From Topomyia yanbarensis (Eukaryota > Arthropoda > Insecta > Diptera > Culicidae), in NCBI RefSeq assembly GCF_030247195.1, contig NC_080672.1, positions 29,643,906 to 29,707,905 of the forward strand: DNA of 64,000 bases, in the 5' to 3' direction. Below, piece by piece: positions 29,838 to 41,242 of the stretch. The notes beneath the pieces were generated by a model. It had not been told where the DNA came from, did not search any database, and saw nothing but the letters and a program-made list of their open reading frames with translations. A program made the position numbers and the translations under genes. Within the stretch, counting starts at the first letter, position 1. Every line of letters begins with the position of its first letter.

Positions 29838-29942
29838 GTTCCGCAAACAAAAATCATAATTTGCTGCATTAGTTCAACAATAACAATACATGAACAAATA
29901 ATACGAAATAAAATTGAATAGAATATGAATGAAATGGACCTA

Positions 29943-30194
29943 CACAGAAAAAAATATTGATAAAAGTAAGAGTGTTCCGCTCTTAGCAAAAAACAACCAA
30001 CGCCAACTATTAGGTTGAAAGTAAAACTTTTAAATTAATCGAGAATAGTAATCAAAGTAAAAGTTTTTCTTTTAAGCAAATGAAGAATAGTACTCAAAAC
30101 AAAAGTTTTATTTTTAAACTAAGAATATGCGTTGGTTGTTTTTTGCTAAGAGTGAAAATCTCTTATTTTTACCAACATTTTTTTTTTCTGTGTG
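29943..30194. mobile_element. 252-bp TA-flanked MITE
   Basis: CACAGAAAAAAATATTGATA, then GCTCTTAGCAAAAAACAACC on the left; the inverse GGTTGTTTTTTGCTAAGAG and TTTTTTTCTGTGTG on the right. TA on both sides (29941-29942 and 30195-30196). Internal AGTAAAACTTTT-type repeats. Confidence 0.75.
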
Positions 30195-30999
30195 TAGGGG
30201 AAGATCACTCCAAGAATGTATGACAAATTTGCATCAAATTAGAAAAAATGCATTTAATTTCCATTTTTGCATCAACTTTGCACTCCCTCGCAGAAAAGCT
30301 TGTTTAACAAACGTCCTACACTGATCCACTTTGTTCGACGTTTTGTTGAATGTAGGGCTAGTTTTTGTAGGGTTTTGACGTCTTACGCGCAACGCAAAAT
30401 ACATTACACGCAACGCCAAATACATGAAGAATTCCTATTTTGATGGAAAAAAATGCATTTAATTTCGCTGATGATTTATATTATTTTGATAAAATCCATC
30501 ACAAGTCATCTGCCCCTAGAAATGGACAAATATGTGAGTTCGTCGTTACCATTAGGGAAATTGTATAATTACTGTTATACTGATTATTTCTAATCAAGGC
30601 TCATTCTGCAACAATTTGTAAAGCATTACCTGTAATTGTTACAATATCGCATAAAACAGGTTTATTTTACAAAAGGTTTTTAATATGCGATAAATGAAGC
30701 TTCAATTTTCGGATTCTTACATCCCCAAGTCTAACACTATTCAATGTCTGTGTAGGAAATATTGACGACTGTCGGTATAAAGCTTTCGGCAAAAAGGTTA
30801 TCCCCGTACTCCAAAATGTCACTCAATTCATCACCTCTCTCTATCTACCGCATACGTTCCTGTATATGTTCAGCAGTGGAACTCCCTGGAAGCTTTCTAT
30901 TTCGCACCACCTCGCTCTCTCAAAACACAAATGGCGACTCCTCTTTCGGAAGAAGTGATGTTTCTTTACGGTGCTGCTGGTTCGGGTCGATATTTTTGC

Positions 31000-31317
31000 T
31001 AGGAAGTGCTCAAAATTTTGTCTCCGTGGATTGAAACAAGTGCAATTGATTCCGTGCTGTCGGTTGCAAAGTAATGCAGGTGAAATTTGTGCGTTTATGC
31101 CGTCGGAAAGTGGCATTTAACGAGAAGTGAAAAGTGAATTTTTTGTCCAGGGTCGGAAGTGTTGAAAGTGTGCGTGTGAAGCGTTTTGAGTTTTTGTGGT
31201 TGAAAAGTGGAATCACAGCACAGCCGGTGCTTAGAAGTATCGAAGGGTGTGGGCGCGAGGCGGTGAATGGTAACACGAGAGAGGAGTGATCTTCGGGAGC
31301 GGGTTCTCATTCGGTCG
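31000..31317 (+). other. Candidate non-coding leader exon with strong splice donor
   Basis: A GC-richer stretch with recurrent GTGAA/AAGTG words (AGAAGTGAAAAGTGAATTT), the usual look of mosquito 5'UTRs, ends GGTCG before GTGAGTTG (31318). No open frame of note. No acceptor or coding partner is seen within the window, so this would be an alternative 5' exon of a plus-strand gene continuing beyond 64 kb. Weak evidence, no transcript data. Confidence 0.3.
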
Positions 31318-31561
31318 GTGAGTTGTTATTTTTATGCATAGTTGTATTATAGTGCTTTCCCATTCTGCCGTGCTGCTTCGAAACGGGATGGAATGTGAGT
31401 GAGATAGCGTTTTATTAATGGTACTGGGCGCTCATTCTGAAACACGTTCATCAGAGCTTATGTCCCTCATTGCGTTGAGTTTTGTTTCCGATATTGTTTT
31501 GTAAACACGGAAAGATTTGCATTGTATTTTTTATATCCAATTAAATGATATAGCAATTATT

Positions 31562-32318
31562 TGACGAATCTTTATTCGACACATATGTTATTACTTTATC
31601 AAATGAACGCCTACATCAAAACTTATTACAGATACAGAAAGTAGGCAAAATTTCACGGAAGATTCATTCAACATAAACAAACATCAAATTCCAGTATATT
31701 CAGTTTATGTTGATTGAATCTTTCGTAAAATTTTGTCTACTTTCCGAATCTATAATAAGTTTTGATGTAGGCGTCTATTTGATAAAGTTATAACCAGCAA
31801 TGCCAACCTTCCAGTTTAAACTGGAATCTTCCAGTTTTTTTACAGCATCCAGTCAAACAGACAATTGGAAAATTATTCCAGTTTTTGAAATTTGAGCCAG
31901 TTTTATCCAGTTTTTTTTTTTTCAAATATTCATATATTTAGTTTTTTTCTCACAAATTTACTCTTGATTCATAGAATTTTCAAGCAAGCCATGGGATGAC
32001 GCCGAGTGCCCCAGAATAAGATTTTAATCCACCGTAACCTGAACTATTTTTATACCACTGGTGAGTAAAACGGTTCGGGAATGTACAAATGATTCGAAAT
32101 GAAAAAACTGACTGAAATATTCAGTAAAAGGAGGTATGGAACATACGTGTTTACTAAAAATTTTGTTCATTGAATCGTTGGCTTAAACAATACAAGGCTA
32201 AAGTAGGTTTTTTTTCGAGCATCCAGTTTTTTCGTTTTTTTTTCAAGAAGGTTCCAGTTATTTTTGGAAAAATGTTGGCAGCGCTGGTTATAATATATTT
32301 GTCGAATGAATATTCATC
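31562..32318. mobile_element. Palindromic element, right arm interrupted by another insertion
   Basis: The left arm (31562-31675: TTATTCGACACATATG, CTTTATCAAATGAACGCC, TACATCAAAACTTATTA, AAGTAGGCAAAATTT) is matched in inverse by 31690-31793 and then, beyond the insertion at 31794-32287, by TATATTTGTCGAATGAATATTC. Without the insertion it is about 260 bp and almost fully palindromic. Confidence 0.75.
31794..32287. mobile_element. 494-bp MITE inserted in the palindrome, TTATAA target duplication
   Basis: The ends CCAGCAATGCCAACCTTCCAG and GTTGGCAGCGCTGG are inverted. TTATAA stands on both sides (31788-31793 and 32288-32293). Inside, CCAGTTT recurs several times. The interruption of the flanking palindrome proves the insertion. 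Confidence 0.8.
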
Positions 32319-32820
32319 ACATCGTTGTAAACGTCGCGAAAGAATGTGTCATATGCGCAAATGACAGTTTGTTTACTTGCTCTGCTTCTAATGTAATGCA
32401 ACGAATTTCAGTGATTCAATATTGACTACTGTAGATCTATTGGTAATTATAATTTGCATAAGCGATACCCTGGTGGTTGTACCATTCGTTAGGTCAAGGA
32501 AACTATTGCATCTAATCGTTTTTTATCGTACTTGACAATCTGTAACTGCATTAGTTTGTTCAATAGTTTTTCGATCGGTATTCTGCATCTCCGGAATATG
32601 TTTTATGGCGACATAGAGCATTTCGACACTATTATAAACGTTTTCATATACTTAAGTTGGTTGACAGACAGCTGGAGGAAAACAAACCGCCAATTAGTGT
32701 AAGTGAAATGATTTGCATATAAAACTAGTACATCGAAAATCATAATCTCAAACACCGATAGCTCGTTATTCAGCTTGTTGCTAAATCTGTTCTAATCACA
32801 AATTATAAATCGAACTGAGG

Positions 32821-33500
32821 GAAGTATGTACGACTACCATAAATAAAGCAAAAACGGATTTTTAGAAAATCCTTCGAAAACGACGGAGAAAATGCGAATT
32901 TTGCAAACCTTTTTCAAGCAAAGCCGTCAAAAGGGAGCATCTAACCATTTCATCACATACGGGAATGTTATTAATACAAGTTACACCAGATCGTTTTGTA
33001 TCAGTCGATGCTCACTTGCCAAACAAGCAACATGTTGACTGTATTGTCCAGACGGCACAATAAGCGGTAAACGCTATGGATTTTCGGTTATGTTGGAATA
33101 TGCATACAGTCGCATCCAAGTGAGTGGCGCGGGTGCGTTTTAATCATTCGTCGCTCGAATATTGAACGAGCAACATCATGACTATATAGTCCGAACGGTA
33201 CAATCCTTCGTGTACATGGCCTATGCACGGCATGTGTGGGGAACGCCACAATAGACTGCAAACAACAGGGAAACGGATGCAAGTTTTACATGGTTTAACT
33301 GGTGCGAGGTGATACTGTTGAAATAACATATTTCGGCAGTGGTGATTTCGGGATTTCGGCAGTGGTGACATGTTGTGTGTGTGTGTTGTTCGTGAGTTGC
33401 GTTAGTATAAATTAGCTTGTTTTCTACTTGTGTGTGTGCGTTGGGTTGATACACGTTTCCGGCAGTTTGTTGGTGATGAGCCTATTGACACTCACGTTTC
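32821..33500 (+). repeat. Unclassified dispersed repeat, copy A
   Basis: It shares several blocks in the same order with 49720-50060: CATAAATAAAGCAAAAAC, a following TTTTCAGA/TTTTTAGA plus CTTCGAAAA, then TCGTTCG-like sequence and TTGAACGAGCAACA. No protein motif. A GT-dinucleotide run lies at about 33374-33388. Confidence 0.55.
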
Positions 33501-35104
33501 ATTTTTCGAATAAGCGTAATGCGGGTTTTTATCACTGAGGCATCTGACATGTTTCTGTGAGTAGATTTTGGTTTGCGAGAAGATTGAGCGATCTTAGAGC
33601 AGTTTCAGTTTGATTCAAGACGTGAAGTTAATCTGTAGCGATTCTTGATAGTCAACCCAAGCGTAATGCCATCCGACCAAGATAAAGCACCGATTGGTTT
33701 GAACTGTTATCCTATGTTTGCAAGCATTAATGTATTATATCAGTCAGGTACCTTAGGGTGTATTCAACAGCGTAGTGCTTAACATAGGAGTTCAGAAGTG
33801 GAATTAAAACGGAGACAATCACTTTAATATTGGAGTACGCTGCCGTTCTCTTTGTTGCTTCATTTGAAACAGGTTTAGAACTGTGTTTTGAATACATAAA
33901 GAGATTACCAGCACATGCACTCAGGCCGGATAGACTGGGAAAGCTATTTTAGAGGAATGTAACCTAAGGACTCTGTTGTGGTTTAGCTTTTGATTCATAA
34001 TTTTGACTGTTCTACAACATAAAACTGAAAATTTTAAGGTTAGAAGTTACCCTTTCCAGCTTGAGTAGCTGTTCTTTTTAGTTCAAAATTCCTGCCACGT
34101 CATGTCTTAAGTATTAATGGACTCCAAAATATTTGTCGCCGCTCTCTGATTCTCTGAGTATTTGTACTGATAGATTGTTTTTTAAAGTTGCTGATTGTGA
34201 TCGATCAATTCCAAAAGATGGATGATCGTTCGAAACGATAGATTAGTTTAAAATTAAAGGCAGAGAGCATGTGGTTGTACTTGGTTTTAGAATTCTGATC
34301 TTGTGATAGCGAAACAAAATTTTTAAATATTCTTACGCTTTGTGCTCAGTTTTTGTTGTAAATACCTAATAGTACTGTTAAATAAGGGACACTGCTTGCA
34401 AATATCGTCCTGGGAAAAAATGTCCATAATTTTAAAGTGCATGCATATTCCAGAACACTAAACTCGATATTTTTTACGAATTAAAAAAAATCAAAACGAC
34501 TTACCTGATGATTCCGATGACAATTTATGGCACACGTCAAAAGGGAGAAACTTGTGTATTCATTGCGGTTATGTCTGACATCACTCACCCATCTTTTTTA
34601 CCCAACACTGGTTAACGCGCGCTTTATAAGACGGTGTCGAACCTTGTTGAAACTTTCATGGCAACCGTAATTTTTGTGCGGACAACTTTCTAAAGTCGCT
34701 TTTAAAACATTTTCTCGATGAAAAGTGGCATTAATTTTGACCCTAGTTCATCAGCAGAAACTGCTACCCACACTTTAATTTGTGCCGGATATTGTATTCT
34801 AATGGTCAATCGAAGGCTCAAATTATCAAGTTTTTACGCACACGATATTGGAAAATTTATCATAGTCGGTCAAATGCAGGGAAATCTTCGCTCTATTTAT
34901 AAGAATCTACATTTTTCGATTTATCTGAGGCTTTACCTTTCTAGTGAATTATCAACACCAGAACAAGCTGTCATCAGTGTAAATCTGACTTAGCTCACAT
35001 AAGCAGTTCGGCAGATGTGTTGGGTTAAATCCGGTAACTCCTTATCAGACACCCTGTATATGAATCATTGGTTTTTGAAAGGAAGTGAACGCTAACATGT
35101 ACAA
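33501..35104. other. Stretch without recognisable feature
   Basis: AT-rich DNA. At 35028-35062 a segment ending ACACCCTGTATA resembles the end of the foldback at 41243-42875, so a truncated relative may be present. No coding signal beyond a 91-codon frame at 34718 with no recognisable motif. Confidence 0.4.
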
Positions 35105-35109
35105 AACAA

Positions 35110-35225
35110 GGCAGGGACCATTTATAAATTACGTAACGCAACAATTGTCCAAAACTATCACCCCCTCCCCTATGTAACAAAATGTCACGAATTTATCTAT
35201 TCCTCTTCTCCTACAACGTAACGAA
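35110..35225. mobile_element. Fragment of a GGGACC...TAAATTACGTAACG-type repeat
   Basis: AGGGACCATTTATAAATTAC, GTAACGCAAC then a C-rich ATCACCCCCTCCCC strand resembles the end of the PIF/Harbinger-like element at 36201-36999 (GGGGCC, AAATGACGTAGC, CCTCCC). Only one end is visible. Confidence 0.5.
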
Positions 35226-36095
35226 TTCTTAAAAAAAATGTTTAGTGAAAGCAGTTAAATTTTTTCTCTCCAAGAGAATTTCTCGCTGGACTCCCTAGAA
35301 AGGGGTGGCATGCAGGGTTATCATATTCACAGATTTTTCTGTAATGTCACAGATTTGCTTCACAATTTTTCATCACATTCTTTTTCACAGATGACAGATT
35401 TTTGGAAATTTGATGAAAAAATCACAGATTTCCACCGACTTTTGGAAATATTGAGATTCTTTACAGATTTTTTGCAAATTTATCGGTAGCGGCCGTCCGG
35501 CAAAGATAGTGACGAACAAGAAGAAGGAAGCTTTGAAAAAGCTTTTCGACAAACAAGAACGGAAAGGGTTTGCGGGAGGCCGGCCGAAAATATCACTGCT
35601 AACATATCCGACCCCTCAAGATGAAGGACATTATCTGTCGGAAGAAGACCCGGTCCCCCGAGTACACGGACGAGCAGATAGCGATCGTGAAATCGCCGTG
35701 CAGGTGGATGACGAACAATGACCGCGGGACGGCGTTCGTGCTGGGCGACGAAAGTTACTCTTCGCTCTCGAAGACATTCCAGTAAATGACAGCTACTATT
35801 CCAGCGACAAGTCGGCCACACCTTCAAAGTAAAATATAAGTTTAAGCATAAATTTAAAAAAAAAAGTTTGCTGTCCAATGCCATATTGGACAGAGCCGTG
35901 GTTCAAGTCGAGCAGTGTGCCCATCAATCAACATGTGTACCAGGAGAAGTGTTTTAAGAAAATTCTTCTGCTGTTCTTAACGGAGCATCATGCGGATGGG
36001 AAGTACTTCTTCTGGCCGGACAAGACGCCGTAAGGTCGGACAAGGCGCCTATTACGCCAAGAAAACGCTGGAGTATCTTGAACAGAAAAAAGATA

Positions 36096-37016
36096 CCCTA
36101 ATAAAAAAAATAATACACGAACTTCAACCCATATAATCCAACGATTCCACATATTGTTTGAATTATACCCTGAACAGGTCGTTAGGCTCTTGGATCATAA
36201 GGGGCCGTACACAAATGACGTAGCTTTTTTTCGACGATTTTTGACCCCTCCCACCCCCCTCGTAGCATTTGGTCACAAAATTCTAACCTCCCCCTCGTAA
36301 ATAACGTAGCATTTACCTACCCCCCCCCCCCTCATCCTGTGCAACGCGACCGGAGGATGAAAAAAAATTACATATGTTTTACAATTATGTCGAATACATG
36401 TCCTTTCAAAATGTTTGACGACTTTTATCAACATTTTCATTATAACACAAATTTCGTACAAAATAAGCTCATTTCATGACAAATATAGTGTTGATAGTTT
36501 TGTGTTGAATTTTTTATGTCATGGAGAGCATGAAGAGAAGTTCTCTCAGTTCGAAATCCTGCAGCTGCCAATGATTCTAACAAGAATACGTTCATCTAAA
36601 TTGCTAATTTTTATTTAGTTGAATCCGAAGACAAAATATAGTTCAGCTTCCAAACTAAGTGTATTAGTTAGCAACATTAACTAACTAATGCAGCAAATTA
36701 AATCCGCATACAAAATCTTTCCGTATTTTTGCAAGCTTGTAATTCCACGAATCGTAAAATATACATCATGAAAAACCGCATGAAAATTAACTTGTGCGAA
36801 CTTAAATTTATTTCTCTTGGAAATGGAGGAACATTGAATTGTTTTCTCTAATCAATAGGTTTTGATGCCCGTCAAAAAATTTAAACTTAATGCTACGTCG
36901 CCCGACTACTAACCCTACCCTCCCCATCGTCACACTTCGTCACAAATTTGGTATACCCTCCCTACCCCCCAAAATGCTACGTCATTTATGCATGGCCCCT
37001 AAGATGTTTATTAGGG
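36096..37016. mobile_element. TA-type MITE, copy 2, interrupted by a second insertion
   Basis: CCCTAATAAA at 36096 and TTTATTAGGG ending 37016, with TA outside both ends (36094-36095 and 37017-37018). Removing 36201-36999 and one TAA leaves 119 bp matching the copy at 14044-14163. It inserted into the mariner transposase relic. Confidence 0.85.
36201..36999. mobile_element. 799-bp PIF/Harbinger-like non-autonomous element, TAA target duplication
   Basis: The ends GGGGCCGTACACAAATGACG and CGTCATTTATGCATGGCCCC are inverted. TAA is duplicated (36198-36200 and 37000-37002), seen directly by comparison with the uninterrupted MITE (ATCATAAGATG). A 3-bp TWA target is the PIF/Harbinger preference. 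Pyrimidine-rich strands (CCCCTCCCACCCCCC; a C run at about 36321-36332) lie near both ends. No transposase. Confidence 0.82.
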
Positions 37017-37689
37017 TACCGTACGTGCCGAAATAAAGGAACTCGACCAACTTGCCCCATTGAGGATTTTTTTTCGGTTCCCTCAGTGCCCTAATGAACA
37101 AAAATAATCGGCGCGCCTAGGATACCAAGCAGCTAATTACCAGGATCCGGAATTATAGCCGGAAGATGCATGTTAGTGCCGTCAAGCGGTCTTGTGAGAG
37201 CATCGCGACTAAGTTGCGTCGTACGGCTGAGCAGGGCTTCTCCAATATTCATTGACGTTTTAAACATTATGTTAATAAAAATGCTGAATTCGTTGATTTT
37301 TTGTTTGTTTTTTAACTACATGACTGAAAAAAATCTCATTTTTTTATTGAACACCCGCTTTATTGGTGTCCATTTGATGTATTAACCAGACTTAACGTTT
37401 TTTATGTGCCCATTTGAAATATTCTCGTCGAATTTCGGCTGTCTGGATACAATGCAAGGTTCATGCGGACGCTGCAAACCTCTGGAAAATATTTTCAGTG
37501 TAGAACAGTAATCGAGCATCTATAATGCACTGAGTGACTGTCCGAGTACCCCAATTTTACGTTCAATGAATTGAGCGACCATTCACTAAAGTTGTAGAAG
37601 AGAGAAAGAGCCCAACGAAAGAAGCACAGATTGCTGGCTGCGGTTGGCAGTAGAAAGAAGAAAACTACGAATCAAAAAAAGAAGAGAGA

Positions 37690-38715
37690 AGAGGGAGAAG
37701 AGAGTATCAGTCAGCAGAAAAAGGTACACTGACAAGAGCGACGTCGACGACGACGACGTTTTTCGAATGCAAGTCCTACTACTACAACTCATTTCGATAG
37801 TCTGGCGATTGTCTCGTCTCAAATGAAATCGTGAAAATTATCACTAAATACATGTTCAAGTGGAGATAAACTGTTGTGAAAGTGATATGTGCACAATTCA
37901 CGGTGGGTTTGTGAATTTGTGAGAACCGTAAGTCCAATGTAACGACGAAAACGGGATTTTTCCTTCGTCTCATCGTAGATGACAGCAAAAATTTAGGTGT
38001 GTTTCGCTGGCCAAAGAGGCAGAAGAAAAAATCGCGACATCAATTTTGCTGGAGAATTGGAGTCAAGTAGCGACGAGGAGGTCGAACTGAAAAAAAAGTT
38101 TCACTCTTCCGGGACGGCTGGCTGTTTGTACGCAAAAGTGAATTACGATTGATTTTTCCTCTTCCGGTCGGATCGTCGTGAGTTTCAGTTATTTCGCAGT
38201 GCATTCCTAATCTGGCCGAGCCAGTATGTTCGTTGATGAGACGAAAGTGAATTTTTAAAGTTGCATACATTTTTAAATCGCTGGGTAGGTACTGATAGTA
38301 GTTCCGTTCTTTTTTTTTCGCTGTTGCATCTCGTGAGCAAGAAGAAGTGAAGTTGCAAATACTGGGGAAAAAACCGAGAGTATCGTATCGTCATCTCGTC
38401 GGCTTCAACATCAACAGTAGCACTAGCGGCAAGCATTCAACGTACACGGCTTACCTGTGTATGGGTGCATGTGTGGTGTGATGTAGTACCAGTGAAGGTG
38501 TGGTTGGTAAAAGGCCCCTGAAGTGGGCGCGGGTGGAGTAAGGTTGGGGAATCTGGGTTACGCTGTTGGATAAAAGTGGCTGGTGGTGGTGGAAACATGC
38601 GGAAGGATCAAAGGAAGGTGTGCCTGCGTGATTACTAGGAGGATCGCCATAGAGAGCTAGTGGAGTGGCATTCACAAACAGGAAACGGTGGCGTTAGAGC
38701 GTTTCGACTGCAGAG
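37690..38715 (+). other. Candidate promoter and 5' leader exon with splice donor
   Basis: GTATCAGTCAG at 37706 resembles an arthropod initiator. The following kilobase is GC-richer than its surroundings, with GACGACGACGACG, repeated GTGAATTT/AAGTGAA words and purine-rich AGAGAGAAGAGG runs. It ends CTGCAGAG before GTATGAGT (38716), a good donor. No long plus-strand frame. It would be an untranslated first exon of a plus-strand gene whose coding part is outside the window, like 31000-31317. Inference only. Confidence 0.3.
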
Positions 38716-39326
38716 GTATGAGTCGTTCTCGTGATCCAAGAGTATAGGCAAAATGTTCTTTGTGATCTTTGAATTTTTAATGTTTTGGAATTTTTTTTTT
38801 CTTACTTCATATAACAGGTTTTGATATCTGCCAAAATGTTCAACCAGTGAATCCTGTTTTTATTTTTTGTATGCAAAAGCTTTCAGTCTAAAAAGAATCA
38901 CTCTTTCATAAATTGTAGCCATCTAGGCTAAAATTTATACATAGCAGCATAGGTTCTATCAAGATTTGTTAGATTACTCAACAAATCTAGTTGTAATACT
39001 TTTAATAATAGTAATACTTTGGGTGCTATTACCACTCCTACTCCAGAAGAAACAATTATAGGAAGCACACTAAAAACTTTTATGCGGGGTTTGCAAGCCA
39101 TCAGGTTTTTGCATATGCTTTCTTTTCCATCCCCATCAATAAAACAAACATCAAGATTCTTGATTTACAAATTTTGAAGCTACTTATCTATGCAGCACGT
39201 ATCCGCTGCAGGAAAAGCCACCAGTATATTCCTCTGGGTACAGAGTAAAGTGACAATCGGTTACCAAGCTAACTAGAATATGAGCTTGAAATAATCCGTC
39301 CCTCTTTTTACTGACCGAACATTCCG

Positions 39327-40055
39327 TTGTGCAAATGGCTCCGTCTACGTAATACCCACACCCGTTATCATATTTTCCATTATAGCATGTTCACCAGTGG
39401 TATGATGTCTCAAACAAAAAAAGAGGGATGGTCAGATTTAGATATGTCATATGTTCCTACTTTTCCGTCCAAACGATGCTCCCAGTTTTATATTCCCTAC
39501 CACGCCAGCACCAGGACCCCAGATGCAACAATTTATCCGCTACTATGGGACACGAAGATTGTGCCTTTCTGTACTATCTTGGTATATGCTTTAATCGATG
39601 TCTACCATAAGAAGGATTTCTCCAGTCTCCTTTTCTGCGATTTCTACGGTTGCAGTTTTGCAGTAGCTATCCGTTATCAGAGATCCGTTTCTTTTTCCTG
39701 TTTTCCCAATTGTGCAGTCAAACGTAAGAGAAAACTTTCCGGACTAAAGCACCTGCAGTCAGTTGTACCTCGATGTAGAAGAAGATTCAGATTCGTCGTA
39801 AAATTGCTGCTGAAATTAAGAAATTTGATACCGCAGAAGGAGCCCTCTGTTTCATTTTTTTTTTCGTCAGTTTTCAACTTTGTACTCGTTTTCGTCCTGC
39901 TACATTTATATCACAAGATTTCCACCCACAAAACAGTAGACTCTAGACCTAACTCGTATCGGCGGTATGTGTTCCACGAACTTACGTCGTTACCGAGCTC
40001 AGTTCTACAGCCTGAGTGTGTTTGCAAGAGAACTGCAAAGCCGGCACCGGGTTAG
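39327..40055 (+). CDS. Unrecognised open reading frame of 242 codons
   Basis: This is the longest unexplained open frame right of 25 kb. It is rich in Phe, Ser, Leu and Tyr, with a basic central part (KRKRKLSGL, RCRRRFR) and a hydrophobic segment (about residues 180-200, SVSFFFSSVFNFVLVFVLLH) that could be a membrane span or a composition effect of a T-rich strand. No family is recognised. The opposite strand has only a short Lys-rich frame. It may be a decayed transposon gene or a chance frame. Confidence 0.25.
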   Translation: MCKWLRLRNTHTRYHIFHYSMFTSGMMSQTKKEGWSDLDMSYVPTFPSKRCSQFYIPYHASTRTPDATIYPLLWDTKIVPFCTILVYALIDVYHKKDFSSLLFCDFYGCSFAVAIRYQRSVSFSCFPNCAVKRKRKLSGLKHLQSVVPRCRRRFRFVVKLLLKLRNLIPQKEPSVSFFFSSVFNFVLVFVLLHLYHKISTHKTVDSRPNSYRRYVFHELTSLPSSVLQPECVCKRTAKPAPG

Positions 40056-41242
40056 AACTTTTTAATTAAGAATCGAGTATCACAATTTGAGCAACGTTTC
40101 CTCCAAGTTGTGTAGAGACTGTTGCGGTTGATAAGCACCATCTCTAATGGGCAACCTAGTTTTCTACGGCAATGCCGCGTCATTCGCACCATGTAGGTAC
40201 TAGGTACTATTTCTAAATTGCACTCATCTGTTTTATTGGCCCCTTCAGAGGCGGAAGCGTACACATTGGGGAAATTTATCTCGAGCCACACGAAATATGG
40301 GGATTCGGGTCGCATATGCGTTGTGTATGCTTTTCAACTTCCTACCAATCAGACTGGAATGAAAATTTGGACATCGTCACAATATGATGCAAAAATCTAC
40401 TTTTATGAGAATATATACAATTCGAATGAGGAAAATATAATTAGCATTATCCGGCTTCTGATAATTATATTTAATTAGGTTATTCCGAATATAGAGAGAA
40501 CTGGATTCGCGTTGTCAATTGCGATTACCTTCGTCTCTGTGGAAACCGTTCCGAATTGGCCACGGAACTCCAACCTGAATTGGGTAAACCGAAATTTTTA
40601 GAGAATGTCCATTTTAATCAGAAAGATTCCAAATCGAATATTCAGCGTCTTATTTTCTTTACAAATAAAGCTGGAAAATATTCAAGGTGAGTCGCTGACC
40701 TACTCTTTCGGCCATGACATCAAGTAATACGTATTCCTCCAACCTATAGCTATGAATAAGATGTGACACTTGATCATCTGTCAGTGCTGCTTTTCGTATC
40801 GGCGATAGAGCAGTGGCCACTATACAGAGCGTATTAATTTGGCTTTGTTCAGTTGGATAGCTACTGAACACGACTGATGTTCCCTGTTATCAACCAATAA
40901 GTGATATCTGATTAATTGAGGCTATCTAAGGCACGAGTATATTTTTACTGAGTTGGGACGGGTTGGTGCTGGGCCTATGGCCGTCGTATGGCATGACCAG
41001 ATTTGTTGGTGGTTGTCGACACTTTTGATCTGGCAGCTAGAAAAACGTTGTTTTACTCGACCATTACCTTTGGCTGTTAAAAAAGACAAATGGTTCAAAT
41101 GTGCATTCAGTTTGAGCGGATTGAGTCATTCAGAGGATTGGTCGTCTCCGAGGGTAGAGGAGAACATCTCAAGTATCTAATGAAGAGAGTTTGTTTTTGT
41201 GGAACTTAAAAATATTGCCACAACTCTAGCATATTTTCCTAG
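40056..41242. other. Unassigned stretch between the 242-codon frame and the large foldback
   Basis: Several 60-90-codon frames on both strands, none with a motif I can name. It may be further parts of the same unknown element as 39327-40055. Confidence 0.35.

Larger units (their letters stand above)
35480..37260 (+). pseudogene. mariner transposase relic (ITmD37E-like), split by a nested insertion
   Basis: The front (35509-35720) has ALKKLFDKQERKGFAG. Then frames read KSPCRWMTNNDRGTAFVLGD with ESYFSLS, VYQEKCFKKILLLFLTEHHA, then DGKYFFWPDKTP and AYYAKKTLEYLEQKK. The second catalytic region is expected around WPD. After the insertion (36096-37016) the protein resumes YVPK, NSTNLPH, FFGSLSALM and ends KRSCESIATKLRRTAEQG. 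This order is that of the mosquito mariner group with D37E/D37D spacing. At least four frame breaks; inactive. Confidence 0.78.
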
